From Rubrobacter sp. (lineage in GTDB: Bacteria > Actinomycetota > Rubrobacteria > Rubrobacterales > Rubrobacteraceae), in assembly GCA_013815575.1 (NCBI GenBank), contig JACDFX010000118.1:1-6305 (forward strand): a stretch of 6,305 nt of DNA, read 5' to 3'. The notes beneath the pieces were generated by a model that was not told where the DNA came from, did no database searches, and worked only from the letters and a program-made list of their open reading frames with translations. Of the stretch, positions 1 through 6,222 are shown one piece after another. The position numbers and the translations under genes are program-made. Position 1 is the stretch's first letter; every line of letters starts with the position of its first letter.

Positions 1-1283
1 TCGCTGGCCGGGAAGGACTCCTCGTCGGCGTGGTTGTAGGCGTCGTCCCCGTGGCCGTTCGTGGAGCCGTTGCCCACCAGGGCGTGGTCGGTGCCGACCA
101 TCTCGGCGAGCGCCTGACGGAAGGAGGGCTGCATGTCGTCGAGCGCCACCCTGTCCTGCGGGCGGCGCGGCCCCGCGAGGCTCGCCTCGACCGTGGAGAG
201 GTCGAGCTCCAGCACCTCCGAGAAGCGCGGCTCGGGCGTCTCGTCCGTGCGCCAGAGGCCCTGCTCCCTGTAGTACGCCTCGACGAGCTCGACGAGCTCC
301 TCGTCACGCCCGGTCCCCCGCAGGTAGCTCAGCGTCTCTTCGTCCACCGGGAAGAACGTGCACGTCGCCCCGAACTCGGGGGACATGTTGGCGATGGTCG
401 CGCGGTCCGGCAGGGAGAGCCTGGACAACCCGTCGCCGTAGAACTCGACGAACTTGCCGACCACGCCGTGGGCGCGGAGCATCTGGGTAACGGTGAGGAC
501 GAGGTCGGTGGCCGTTACACCCTCGGGCAGGGCGTCCGTCAGCTTGAAGCCGATAACCTGCGGTACGAGCATGTAGTACGGCTGGCCAAGGGTGACGGCC
601 TCGGCCTCGATGCCGCCCACACCCCAGCCGAGCACACCGAGGCCGTTGATCATGGTGGTGTGGCTGTCGGTGCCCACGAGCGTGTCCGGCATCGCCACAC
701 CGTCCTTGACGACTACGCCCTTCGCCAAGTACTCGAGGTTGACCTGGTGGATTATGCCGGTGGCGGGCGGCACGACGGAGAAGTTGTCAAAGGCCTGCTG
801 GCCCCACTTCAGGAACTCGTAGCGCTCGCGGTTGCGCTGGAACTCGCGCTCGGCGTTGAACTGCAGGGCCGCGTGGTTGCCGAAGGCATCAACCTGGACA
901 GAGTGGTCGATGACGAGGTCCACAGGGACGAGAGGGTTGATCTTCTTCGGGTCCCCCCCGACGCTCTGCATGGCGCTCCGCATCGCCGCCAGGTCCACGA
1001 TGGCCGGAACCCCGGTGAAGTCCTGCATGACCACCCTGGCCGGAAGATAGGCCAGCTCCCCGCCAATCGACCCCGGCCAGGAGGCGAGCGCCTCCACGTC
1101 CTCCCTGGAGACGAACTTGCCGCCGGCGTTTCTCAGTAGCGACTCAAGCATCACCCGTATGGAGAACGGGAGGGAGAAGACGTCCCCCTCCACCTGCTCG
1201 TCCAGCTTCTTCAGGCTGTAGTAGGTGACTTCGCCAGACCCGGCGTTCAGGCTGCTGCGCGCGCCGTAAGAATCTTCCGCCAT
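1..1283 (-). CDS. acnA: Aconitate hydratase AcnA, N-terminal 427 residues (cut by window edge)
   Basis: Aconitase is a cytosolic [4Fe-4S] enzyme that interconverts citrate and isocitrate through cis-aconitate in the TCA cycle. Reading the minus strand from ATG 1283-1281 gives 427 open codons to the left edge. Family landmarks are [19 protein letters not shown] (active-site Gln and Asp at about 87-88), [33 protein letters not shown] (catalytic Asp206 and His208) followed by VGGIEAEA, and [18 protein letters not shown]. This matches the long AcnA/IRP1 type, which is usually about 890-900 residues, so roughly half is present. The three cluster cysteines, the first in the SCTNTSNP motif, lie beyond the edge and cannot be judged. 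The start is supported by AAGGGG at 1298-1293, nine bases upstream, and by the usual short N-terminus. The gene lies 78 bases after vapC on the same strand but has its own candidate -10 box. Confidence 0.97.
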   Translation of the reverse strand, partial: MAEDSYGARSSLNAGSGEVTYYSLKKLDEQVEGDVFSLPFSIRVMLESLLRNAGGKFVSREDVEALASWPGSIGGELAYLPARVVMQDFTGVPAIVDLAAMRSAMQSVGGDPKKINPLVPVDLVIDHSVQVDAFGNHAALQFNAEREFQRNRERYEFLKWGQQAFDNFSVVPPATGIIHQVNLEYLAKGVVVKDGVAMPDTLVGTDSHTTMINGLGVLGWGVGGIEAEAVTLGQPYYMLVPQVIGFKLTDALPEGVTATDLVLTVTQMLRAHGVVGKFVEFYGDGLSRLSLPDRATIANMSPEFGATCTFFPVDEETLSYLRGTGRDEELVELVEAYYREQGLWRTDETPEPRFSEVLELDLSTVEASLAGPRRPQDRVALDDMQPSFRQALAEMVGTDHALVGNGSTNGHGDDAYNHADEESFPAS

Positions 1284-1327
1284 GTTTTTCGACCCCTTCT
1301 GTGGAGGTTCCGCAATTCGTTGGGTTG

Positions 1328-1333
1328 ATTATA
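1328..1333 (-). promoter_or_regulatory. Candidate -10 box for acnA
   Basis: The minus strand reads a perfect TATAAT here, in an A/T-rich patch of an otherwise GC-rich region. Transcription would begin near 1321, giving an untranslated leader of about 38 bases that carries the AAGGGG ribosome binding site. No good -35 hexamer lies 16-18 bases upstream (that stretch is G/C-rich) and there is no extended TG motif, so the promoter may need an activator or a non-housekeeping sigma factor. Placement between vapC and acnA suggests acnA can be transcribed independently of vapBC. Confidence 0.5.
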
Positions 1334-1361
1334 GATGATCGGGGGCACGGCTCCCGCCCGC

Positions 1362-1760
1362 TCAGGCGAGGACGAGATCGGGCACAACGCCGGCCATCTT
1401 CTCGAAATCCCGGTCGTCGTGGAGCAGCAGGAGATCGTGCTCGATGGCAACGCGGGCGATGAGGCAGTCGATGGCCGAGCGAATGGTTACGCCCGCGCGA
1501 CGACAGTCGAAGTACATACGCGCGGCCTCCCGGTAGCTCCCGACGGGGTCCCTCGGATGGTAGAAGGTCTGGGATCCCAGGTAGTCCGAGAGGTAGTCGA
1601 ACTTCGCCCCGGAAGCGGCGCCTTGCAATACTTCCTGGTAGATGACACCCGTGATTCCGAACGGATATCCGCCCCCGGATATCTCCGCAAAACGCCGGGT
1701 GGCACCGTTCTCGATATCACGCATGTATCCTATCCACACGGAAGTGTCCACGAGATACAG
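1362..1760 (-). CDS. vapC: VapC-type PIN-domain ribonuclease toxin
   Basis: This is the toxin half of a type II toxin-antitoxin pair. PIN-domain VapC proteins are Mg2+-dependent ribonucleases, generally acting on tRNA or rRNA, and are held inactive by VapB. The acidic metal ligands are present: Asp in LVDTSVWI (residue 5 from the chosen start), Glu in IYQEVLQG (43), Asp in SAIDCLIA (98), and a C-terminal acidic cluster LLLHDDRDFEKM (115-118). Length of about 130 residues is normal. I favour the CTG at 1760-1758. It yields the canonical opening MYLVDTSVWI, sits nine bases after GGGAAGG (1776-1770), and begins two bases after the vapB stop. The first conventional start is GTG 1751-1749 (129 residues), but that removes the first core beta strand and leaves the ligand Asp at position 2. 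Family assignment is firm; the RNA target cannot be told. Confidence 0.9.
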   Translation of the reverse strand: MYLVDTSVWIGYMRDIENGATRRFAEISGGGYPFGITGVIYQEVLQGAASGAKFDYLSDYLGSQTFYHPRDPVGSYREAARMYFDCRRAGVTIRSAIDCLIARVAIEHDLLLLHDDRDFEKMAGVVPDLVLA

Positions 1761-1762
1761 GG

Positions 1763-1963
1763 TCAGCGGCCTTCCCGTAACGCCTTGTAGTCGTAGTCAG
1801 GACGGATCAAACCCTTCCCCCGCAACTCCCGGATGTCCCTGCGCTTGTGGTTGTCCACGAACTCCCGCAAGGCCCGGTCTACCAACTCCCGCTTCGTCTT
1901 CGCGTCCGAGTGCCGGAAAGCCTCTTCCACCAACTCGTCGTCCAGAACTATGTTCGTCCGCAT
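1763..1963 (-). CDS. vapB: VapB-type antitoxin (66 aa)
   Basis: This is the antitoxin partner of the adjacent PIN toxin. The N-terminal MRTNIVLDDELVEEAF is the typical VapB beginning: a beta strand followed by helices, as in ribbon-helix-helix DNA-binding antitoxins. KTKRELVDRALREFV (about 23-37) continues that domain. The tail LIRPDYDYKALREGR is the kind of extended segment that wraps the toxin and blocks its active site. The start is taken as ATG 1963-1961, because AGGAGG (1978-1973) lies nine bases upstream. Another ATG at 1969-1967 is in frame but only three bases from the Shine-Dalgarno and would add MN. The gene ends two bases before the probable vapC start, so the two should be translationally coupled. 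VapB or the VapBC complex normally represses its own promoter, and a suitable inverted repeat is present at 1968-1987. Confidence 0.9.
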   Translation of the reverse strand: MRTNIVLDDELVEEAFRHSDAKTKRELVDRALREFVDNHKRRDIRELRGKGLIRPDYDYKALREGR

Positions 1964-1967
1964 ATTC

Positions 1968-1987
1968 ATACACCTCCTGATGTGTAT
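1968..1987. promoter_or_regulatory. Inverted repeat, candidate VapB(C) operator
   Basis: ATACAC (1968-1973) and GTGTAT (1982-1987) form a perfect 6-bp inverted repeat around an 8-base centre. It covers the last two bases of the proposed -10 box, the predicted transcription start, the AGGAGG ribosome binding site and the first in-frame ATG. Ribbon-helix-helix antitoxins bind such palindromes to autoregulate their operons. The position fits repression by blocking RNA polymerase. The repeat and its location are seen directly; the binding is inferred. Confidence 0.5.
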
Positions 1988-2014
1988 TGTGCGTCTCGCC
2001 CGTTTGGTAGTCAA
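1986..2014 (-). promoter_or_regulatory. vapBC promoter
   Basis: The minus strand shows TTGACT (2014-2009, five of six matches to the -35 consensus), a 17-base spacer, and CACAAT (1991-1986, four of six to TATAAT). The expected start of transcription is near 1979, giving a leader of about 15 bases that consists almost entirely of the AGGAGG ribosome binding site. The -35 lies only about 11 bases beyond the stop codon of the upstream GT117 gene. The toxin-antitoxin pair therefore has its own promoter although it lies in tandem with that gene. Confidence 0.6.
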
Positions 2015-2024
2015 GCGGAGATTC

Positions 2025-3623
2025 TCAGCGGGGAACGAGCTCGTAGAGGAGCCGGTCGTCACCCACCGGTTCCACCTCGAAACCGGCTCTCCTGAAGCGG
2101 CCGTAGTCGACCCTGCCGTGGTCGAGGACGTAGACGGGGCCGTTCTCTGCGGCCTTGCGGGCTGCCTCGACGCCGGTGGTGTCGTCGGTGCCGTAGCGGG
2201 CGGCGGAGGCCCCGGCGGCCAGGTCATCGGGCCAGACGAGGTCGGTACGGCGGTCCCAGGAGGTGCAGAAAGGGTCCACGAGGGTGAGGTCCCGGCGGCG
2301 TTCCTCGACCAGGGCCATGTACCACAGTGGGCTGCGGTGGTGCAGGACGGTCGCGCCCCTCTCGGCGTTTCGGGCCACCGCCTCGACGGCCCGGCGACCC
2401 CCGTCGTTCTCGCTCCGGTCGAGCGGCGCGTAGGCGTTCCACGCGCCGAGGAGCGGCAGGGCCAGGACGATGGCGGAGAACGCGACCGGCAGAACCCGTC
2501 CCGGCCCGGCGCGGAGGTTTTCCAGGGGTCGGAGCAAGAGGTTGAGGCCGGCGGAGACGCAGAGGGCGAAGGTTAGTAGGCCCGGGATCGTGAACGTCGC
2601 AAAGTCCTCGATGCCGAGCCAGAGGTACGCCAGGCCGTGGAACAGGGAACCGAGAAATATGACGCCAAGGAGGCCCGCCGCCGCACGGTCCCGAAGCAGC
2701 AAATAGAGCACGCCGACCGCCCCGATCGCCAGGAAAGCCAGGGGAAACTGGACCAGAACCTCCCGTCCGAAAGAGGCGAGCTTCGGGACGGGGCCTTCGA
2801 GCGCGAGAGAGGAAGGGACACACTGCCTACCCGCCTCCGACGATTCCGCGAGAAAGCTCCCCCCAGTCACGAGGTTCAGAAACCGGCCGGGCGTCGAGGG
2901 GTCCGCTTCGTTCAGGGGCGCGTTCATGGACGCCCGGATCGGGAGGTAGAGCAAGGGCAACAGGCCAAGGGCGAAAGACCCGATACCCTTCAGCAAGAAG
3001 CCCGGCTTCGAGAAGACGCCGCGGTCTACCAGGGCGACGAAGAGCAGGCCGGCCGGAACCAGCAGCGCGCTCGACAGGTGGTGGGTGAGCGAGAGGCCGA
3101 CGAGAGAGCTAAAGACGAGCAGGAGCCTGTCGTCCCGCCGGTCCCGCCAGAGCAGGAGCGCGCAGAGACCGAGTGCCACGAAGAGGGCGTTCAGGGTGTA
3201 GACCTCGGCGATCACGGCCTGAGACCAGAACGCCCCACAGAAACCGAAGGCCAAAGAGCCCGCAGCAGCAGCCACGATCCGCCGGCCAAGTAGCAGCCCC
3301 GCCGCGTAGACCGCCGCCCCGGCCATAACGCCGTAGACGGCGGAGGCGAGGTTTACCCGGTAGGCCGCGTCCCCGAAGGGCAGGTAGGTAAAGAGGTGGG
3401 TGAGCATCATGTAAGTCGGGTAGCCGGTCGGGTGCCCGACGCCGAGCACCGGAACCGCCGCCTGCAGCATCGGCGAGTCCAGCGTGTAAGGCGTGCCGTA
3501 CGGCAACACGGTAGGCGCGAGCGTGGCGACGTAGACGGCGGCCAGGACCAGCGCGACCCCGGCACCCGAAGCAACGGCCCATCTGCGGGAAACCTTCTGT
3601 CGGTCGTCAGGGTCCGGTGCCAT
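2025..3623 (-). CDS. DUF2723 / GT117-family multi-spanning membrane protein (TMEM260-like, probable GT-C glycosyltransferase)
   Basis: A 532-residue integral membrane protein. The DUF2723 signature is clear: a first hydrophobic segment (about 15-36), an extracytoplasmic TLAPTVLPYG followed by TLDSPMLQAA, GVGHPTGYPTYMMLTHLFTYLPFG (62-84), YRVNLASAVYGV, FWSQAVIAEVYTLNALFVAL (132-151) and GLSLTHHLS (176-184). Asp49 sits where GT-C enzymes carry the catalytic acid after TM1; most relatives read DSGE there, whereas this one reads DSPM. I count about 10-11 membrane segments up to residue 394, then a soluble tail of about 135 residues containing ATVLHHRSPLWYMALVEERR and GPVYVLDHGR. Family members are related to protein O-mannosyltransferases and probably use lipid-linked sugars; the substrate here is unknown. 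ATG 3623 has no clear Shine-Dalgarno, but the residues upstream of TM1 suit it. The gene is divergent from the YIP1 gene. Confidence 0.85.
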   Translation of the reverse strand: MAPDPDDRQKVSRRWAVASGAGVALVLAAVYVATLAPTVLPYGTPYTLDSPMLQAAVPVLGVGHPTGYPTYMMLTHLFTYLPFGDAAYRVNLASAVYGVMAGAAVYAAGLLLGRRIVAAAAGSLAFGFCGAFWSQAVIAEVYTLNALFVALGLCALLLWRDRRDDRLLLVFSSLVGLSLTHHLSSALLVPAGLLFVALVDRGVFSKPGFLLKGIGSFALGLLPLLYLPIRASMNAPLNEADPSTPGRFLNLVTGGSFLAESSEAGRQCVPSSLALEGPVPKLASFGREVLVQFPLAFLAIGAVGVLYLLLRDRAAAGLLGVIFLGSLFHGLAYLWLGIEDFATFTIPGLLTFALCVSAGLNLLLRPLENLRAGPGRVLPVAFSAIVLALPLLGAWNAYAPLDRSENDGGRRAVEAVARNAERGATVLHHRSPLWYMALVEERRRDLTLVDPFCTSWDRRTDLVWPDDLAAGASAARYGTDDTTGVEAARKAAENGPVYVLDHGRVDYGRFRRAGFEVEPVGDDRLLYELVPR

Positions 3624-3634
3624 GGCGGGTCAGC

Positions 3635-3640
3635 ATACTA
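3635..3640 (-). promoter_or_regulatory. Possible -10 box for the GT117 gene
   Basis: The minus strand reads TAGTAT (four of six matches to TATAAT), ending 11 bases before ATG 3623. Transcription starting six to seven bases downstream would leave a leader of only about five bases. That agrees with the absence of a ribosome binding site. The -35 region (CTAAAA at 17-base spacing) is poor, so this is tentative. Confidence 0.25.
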
Positions 3641-3689
3641 CGGCCGGTAACGGGCATTTTTAGCCTCCCCGATACCCGAGGCCCTTCTA

Positions 3690-3695
3690 TATACT
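3690..3695 (+). promoter_or_regulatory. -10 box implying a leaderless transcript for the YIP1 gene
   Basis: TATACT (five of six matches to TATAAT), inside a TATATACT run, ends eight bases before the GTG start at 3703. Transcription would therefore begin at or next to the start codon. No Shine-Dalgarno precedes that GTG (the bases between are GGCCTCC), as expected for a leaderless message, a common arrangement in actinobacteria. No convincing -35 is visible. Confidence 0.4.
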
Positions 3696-3702
3696 GGCCT
3701 CC

Positions 3703-4245
3703 GTGGCGAAGCGCGGGTACACGCGGGACACGATCCGGGGCGGGGCGAGCGACTGGGACGTCTCGCGCCCGTTCTCGAGCTACGGACGCCTGCTCTCGAC
3801 GCTTCTCGTCCACCCGGCCCGCTTCTTCGGCCTGCTGCCGAGGGTCCCGGACGTGAGGGCGCCGGCCCTGTTCCTCGCCTTCTCCGGCCTCCCGGCCGCA
3901 GTCGTCTGGTTCTTCCTGGCGGGGCTCCTTCCGGCGCTCGTCGTACTCGTCCTGCCGTTGCCGCTCTCCGTTTTGCTCGCCGGCCTCTACCACCCCGGCG
4001 CCCTCGGGGGCAGGTACGGGTTCGGGGTCACCTGGCGGGTGCTGGCCTACCCGCTCGGGTTCGTCCTGCCCCTCGCGGCCTTACCCGTTCTGCGGTGGGC
4101 GGCGCTCGCGTGGGGCGTCGCGCTGCTCGTGCCGCTCGGCATCGTCAAGGCGCAAGAAGTGCCGGCTTGGCGGGGGATCTTGCTCGGCCTCGTCGGCGCG
4201 GCGGTGCTGGTCGCGGCAGCCATCGTGGCCTACCCCGGTCGCTAG
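3703..4245 (+). CDS. YIP1-family integral membrane protein (180 aa)
   Basis: A small polytopic membrane protein resembling the bacterial YIP1 family, whose members are mostly of unknown function. A polar N-terminus of about 35 residues leads into STLLVHPARFFGLLPRV (32-48), the amphipathic stretch that opens YIP1 domains. It is followed by about five hydrophobic segments at roughly 54-73, 75-95, 112-128, 131-150 and 156-175. VTWRVLAYPLGFVLPLAALP (109-128) matches the family's conserved middle, where a TxRVxAY-like motif is followed by proline-rich helices. GTG at 3703 is chosen because the TATACT box places the transcript end there; no other start nearby has a ribosome binding site. The gene is divergent from the GT117 gene and convergent with the acetyltransferase. 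A shared envelope role with the GT117 protein is possible but not shown. The protein might also be listed simply as a hypothetical membrane protein. Confidence 0.75.
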   Translation: MAKRGYTRDTIRGGASDWDVSRPFSSYGRLLSTLLVHPARFFGLLPRVPDVRAPALFLAFSGLPAAVVWFFLAGLLPALVVLVLPLPLSVLLAGLYHPGALGGRYGFGVTWRVLAYPLGFVLPLAALPVLRWAALAWGVALLVPLGIVKAQEVPAWRGILLGLVGAAVLVAAAIVAYPGR

Positions 4246-4261
4246 AAGCCGGCCTCCACCG

Positions 4262-4738
4262 CTATTCTTCCGGGGGGTGTTCGATGTCCCCGACGAACTC
4301 CAGGGAGACGACATCGGCCTCGATGAAACCAAGGGACTTGTAGAAGTCGCGGGCGGTCACGTTGGCCCTGGTGGCGACGAGCTCGACGAGGGAGGCGTCG
4401 TTCTCGGAGGCGACCTGCCGGACCCGCCCCATCAGCAGCTTTCCGACGCCGGCGCGGCGATGCTCCTCGGAGACGGCGAGCATCGGGACCTCGACGACCG
4501 CGTCGCCGTGGGCGAGGTCGGGCTTGATCCAGAGGCTCACCACCCCTGCCACCTCGCTCCCGACCTCAGCGACAAAGACCCGCGCCCCGGTCTCCCGGAG
4601 CAACTGTTCGAGCTGCGTCCGGACGGCCCCCTCGTCGGGCGGCGCGTCCCCCACGGCCCCGGCAAGCTCGCGGGCGAGGGCGTGGATCCCCGCCCCGTCC
4701 CCCTCAGTGGCTTCCCTTACCTCGTAGCCGGCTCCCAT
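4262..4738 (-). CDS. GNAT-family N-acetyltransferase (158 aa)
   Basis: A single-domain GCN5-related acetyltransferase that would transfer acetyl from acetyl-CoA to an amine, probably in the cytosol; the substrate is not deducible. It opens with the usual YEVREATEGDGAGIHALARELA (strand 1 and helix 1). Strand VFVAEVGSEVAGVVSLWI (54-71) follows, then the acetyl-CoA binding motif A, PMLAVSEEHRRAGVGKLLM (85-103), with the pyrophosphate loop RRAGVG. Motif B is VTARDFYKSLGFIEAD (127-142), with the Tyr that often acts as general acid. Length is typical for the family. ATG 4738 follows GGAGG (4746-4742) at a tight three-base spacing, and an in-frame stop a short way upstream leaves no better start. 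The gene converges on the YIP1 gene with 16 bases between stops and is divergent from deoB. Confidence 0.9.
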   Translation of the reverse strand: MGAGYEVREATEGDGAGIHALARELAGAVGDAPPDEGAVRTQLEQLLRETGARVFVAEVGSEVAGVVSLWIKPDLAHGDAVVEVPMLAVSEEHRRAGVGKLLMGRVRQVASENDASLVELVATRANVTARDFYKSLGFIEADVVSLEFVGDIEHPPEE

Positions 4739-4811
4739 GCCCCTCCAGGATTCTGTCTGCGTGGGCAGTTACTTACCCTACGGAGCCCGGCGAAGAACAG
4801 ACGCCCCGAGC

Positions 4812-4840
4812 CTGATGAACGCGGCCGTAGCGGGCATACT
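4812..4840 (+). promoter_or_regulatory. Possible deoB promoter
   Basis: CTGATG (4812-4817) and CATACT (4835-4840) are separated by exactly 17 bases, matching the -35 and -10 consensus at three and four of six positions. Transcription from about 4847 would give a leader of about 50 bases. The match is modest. The rest of the 159-base gap between the GNAT and deoB starts shows no clearer promoter, operator or riboswitch that I can recognise. Confidence 0.3.
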
Positions 4841-4897
4841 GATTACGTAGAGCATTGGGCGAGAAGACCGGGGTACACGGACCCGTAAAGGAGAGAC

Positions 4898-6064
4898 ATG
4901 GGACGCAGAGCGACGGTCGTTGTCCTTGACGGCCTCGGGGCCGGCAACGCCCCGGACGCGGCGCCATTCGGCGACGAGGGCGCGAACACGCTGGCGAACA
5001 CCGCGCGGGCGGTTGGCGGCCTCGGCGTCCCGAACCTGCAAGCCCTCGGCCTCGGCAACGTCGAGAACGTAGAGGGCATCCCGCCGGCTGCCCGTCCCGG
5101 GGCCTCCCACGGGCTCATGGTGGAGCTCTCGGCGGGCAAGGCTACCCTCTCCGGGCACTGGGAGATGATGGGGCTCGTGCTCGACGACCCGCTGCCGACA
5201 TATCCAGAGGGCTTCCCCGAGGGCGTGCTCGCCAGGTTCGAGGACGAGACCGGGCGGGAGGTTATCGGGAACAGGCCGGCCTCAGGGACGGAGATCATCG
5301 AGGAGCTCGGGCCCGAGCAAGAAGAAACCGGAGCCTGGATCCTCTACACCTCAGCCGACTCCGTCTTCCAAATCGCCGCCAACACGGATCACATCCCCCT
5401 CGAAGAACTCTACGAAGCCTGCCAAAAGGCCCACAAGATGCTCATAGGCGAGGGCAAGATACTGGTCGAGCGCGTCATCGCCCGCCCCTTCCACGGCGGG
5501 CCGGGCGGCTACGAGCGGGAGAACGAAAACCGCCACGACTACGGCATCACACCGCCCTCCGAAACGTACCTGGACCTCATAAAGAACGCCGGCCACGAGG
5601 TCGTCGCGGTAGGCAAGATCCGGGACATCTTCGACGGCAAGGGCATCACCGAACACCTCCCGGCACCCCCGGACGACGCGGCCAAAGTAGACGCCATAAT
5701 GGACGCTCTGGGCCGCGTGGAATCCGGCCTCGTCTTCGCCAACCTCGTCGACTTCGACGCCAAATACGGCCACCGCCGCGACCCGCGAGGCATGTCTAGG
5801 AACATAAAACGCTTCGACGCCCGCCTGCCCGAGTTGCTCGACGCTATGACCGAACAAGACCTGCTCATCATCACCGCCGACCACGGCAACGACCCGACCT
5901 TCAGGGGCACCGACCACACCCGCGAACGGGTGCCGCTCCTCGTCGTTGGCGCTGGAGAGCCGGGAGACCTTGGCGTCAGGACCGGCTTCTCAGACGTTGG
6001 GGCTTCTGTTGCGACGTGGCTTGGGGTTGATCCCGGAAGCCTTCCGGGTGAAAGCTTCGCGTAG
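4898..6064 (+). CDS. deoB: Phosphopentomutase DeoB
   Basis: Cytosolic Mn2+-dependent mutase that interconverts ribose 1-phosphate and ribose 5-phosphate (and the deoxy forms), linking nucleoside breakdown to the pentose phosphate pathway. The 388-residue length is normal. It has the alkaline-phosphatase-superfamily core: VVVLDGLGAG (metal ligand Asp11), GKATLSGHWEMMG with the phosphorylated Thr83, LVDFDAKYGHRRDP (285-295), ITADHGNDPTFRGTDHTRERVP (325-346; Asp328, His329 and His340 as ligands). The insert or cap domain lies between, with NRPASGTEIIEELG, YTSADSVFQIAANTDHIP and VIARPFHGGPG. ATG 4898 is preceded by AAAGGAG (4886-4892) at five bases and gives the usual short N-terminus. The gene appears to be transcribed alone here. 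Codon choice changes inside the gene: the first 140 residues use only GAG for Glu, the remainder mostly GAA. Confidence 0.97.
   Translation: MGRRATVVVLDGLGAGNAPDAAPFGDEGANTLANTARAVGGLGVPNLQALGLGNVENVEGIPPAARPGASHGLMVELSAGKATLSGHWEMMGLVLDDPLPTYPEGFPEGVLARFEDETGREVIGNRPASGTEIIEELGPEQEETGAWILYTSADSVFQIAANTDHIPLEELYEACQKAHKMLIGEGKILVERVIARPFHGGPGGYERENENRHDYGITPPSETYLDLIKNAGHEVVAVGKIRDIFDGKGITEHLPAPPDDAAKVDAIMDALGRVESGLVFANLVDFDAKYGHRRDPRGMSRNIKRFDARLPELLDAMTEQDLLIITADHGNDPTFRGTDHTRERVPLLVVGAGEPGDLGVRTGFSDVGASVATWLGVDPGSLPGESFA
6032..6048. other. Perfect 17-bp palindrome at the 3' end of deoB
   Basis: CCCGGAAG (6032-6039) and CTTCCGGG (6041-6048) are perfect inverted copies around one base, which as RNA gives a 7-bp GC-rich stem with a three-base loop. 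It overlaps the last codons of deoB (PGSLPG) and ends 13 bases before the stop codon. There is no T-tract after it, so it is not a classical intrinsic terminator. It could protect the 3' end or weaken transcription, or be a by-product of the codons. Confidence 0.45.
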
Positions 6065-6150
6065 AATCACGCCGCCCAGCTGAGCGGAAGATCTAACTGG
6101 GGCCCATCGCTCTTGTGCGACATGCCCCGGCGAAGAAGCTACGTTTAGCG

Positions 6151-6176
6151 TTCGGGGACCTCAAACCCGAAGGTCC
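6151..6176. repeat. Two interleaved inverted repeats (mutually exclusive hairpins)
   Basis: TTCGGG (6151-6156) pairs with CCCGAA (6166-6171), and GGACCT (6156-6161) pairs with AGGTCC (6171-6176). Both are perfect 6-bp stems with 9-base loops. The arms alternate in order A-B-A'-B' and share one base at each junction, so an RNA could fold one stem or the other but not both fully. Another GGACC follows at 6179-6183. No function can be assigned. Confidence 0.5.
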
Positions 6177-6205
6177 AGGGACCGCGGATCGTTTTCGGGT
6201 CACGC

Positions 6206-6222
6206 GAGTCTCTCCGAGATTC
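6206..6222 (+). other. Small hairpin
   Basis: GAGTCTC (6206-6212) and GAGATTC (6216-6222) form a 7-bp stem with one G-U pair and a three-base loop in plus-strand RNA. It lies between the interleaved repeats and another palindrome, AACCTT/AAGGTT (6239-6251). There is no U-run, so a terminator call is not justified. Confidence 0.35.

Noticed and set aside
30..1139. Long plus-strand open frame (369 codons) opposite aconitase
   Set aside because: It is the mirror of the high-GC third-position pattern of acnA. Its product is a low-complexity mix of Val, Arg, Glu, Gly and His with no family resemblance, and the minus frame has unmistakable aconitase motifs.
1343..1357. GGGAGC/GCCCCC near-palindrome after vapC as a terminator
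   Set aside because: The stem is about five pairs with an A-C mismatch and has no U-tract, so it is too weak to call.
2637..3293. Plus-strand open frame of 218 codons inside the GT117 gene
   Set aside because: It is antisense to transmembrane helices; the product is rich in Glu, Arg and Gln with no recognisable fold.
3607..3993. Minus-strand open frame of 128 codons upstream of the GT117 gene
   Set aside because: It overlaps the YIP1 gene antisense and crosses the GT117 start; the composition is charged and low-complexity with no family.
4776..4853. Minus-strand 25-codon frame starting MLYVISMPATAAF between GNAT and deoB
   Set aside because: It has a hydrophobic-looking start but no ribosome binding site, and nothing beyond its length supports it.
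4277..4888. Plus-strand open frame of 203 codons over the GNAT gene and the deoB leader
   Set aside because: The opposite strand carries clear GNAT motifs, and this frame shows no domain and no ribosome binding site.
5351..5917. Minus-strand open frame of 188 codons inside deoB
   Set aside because: It is antisense to the conserved DeoB core and only reflects codon bias.
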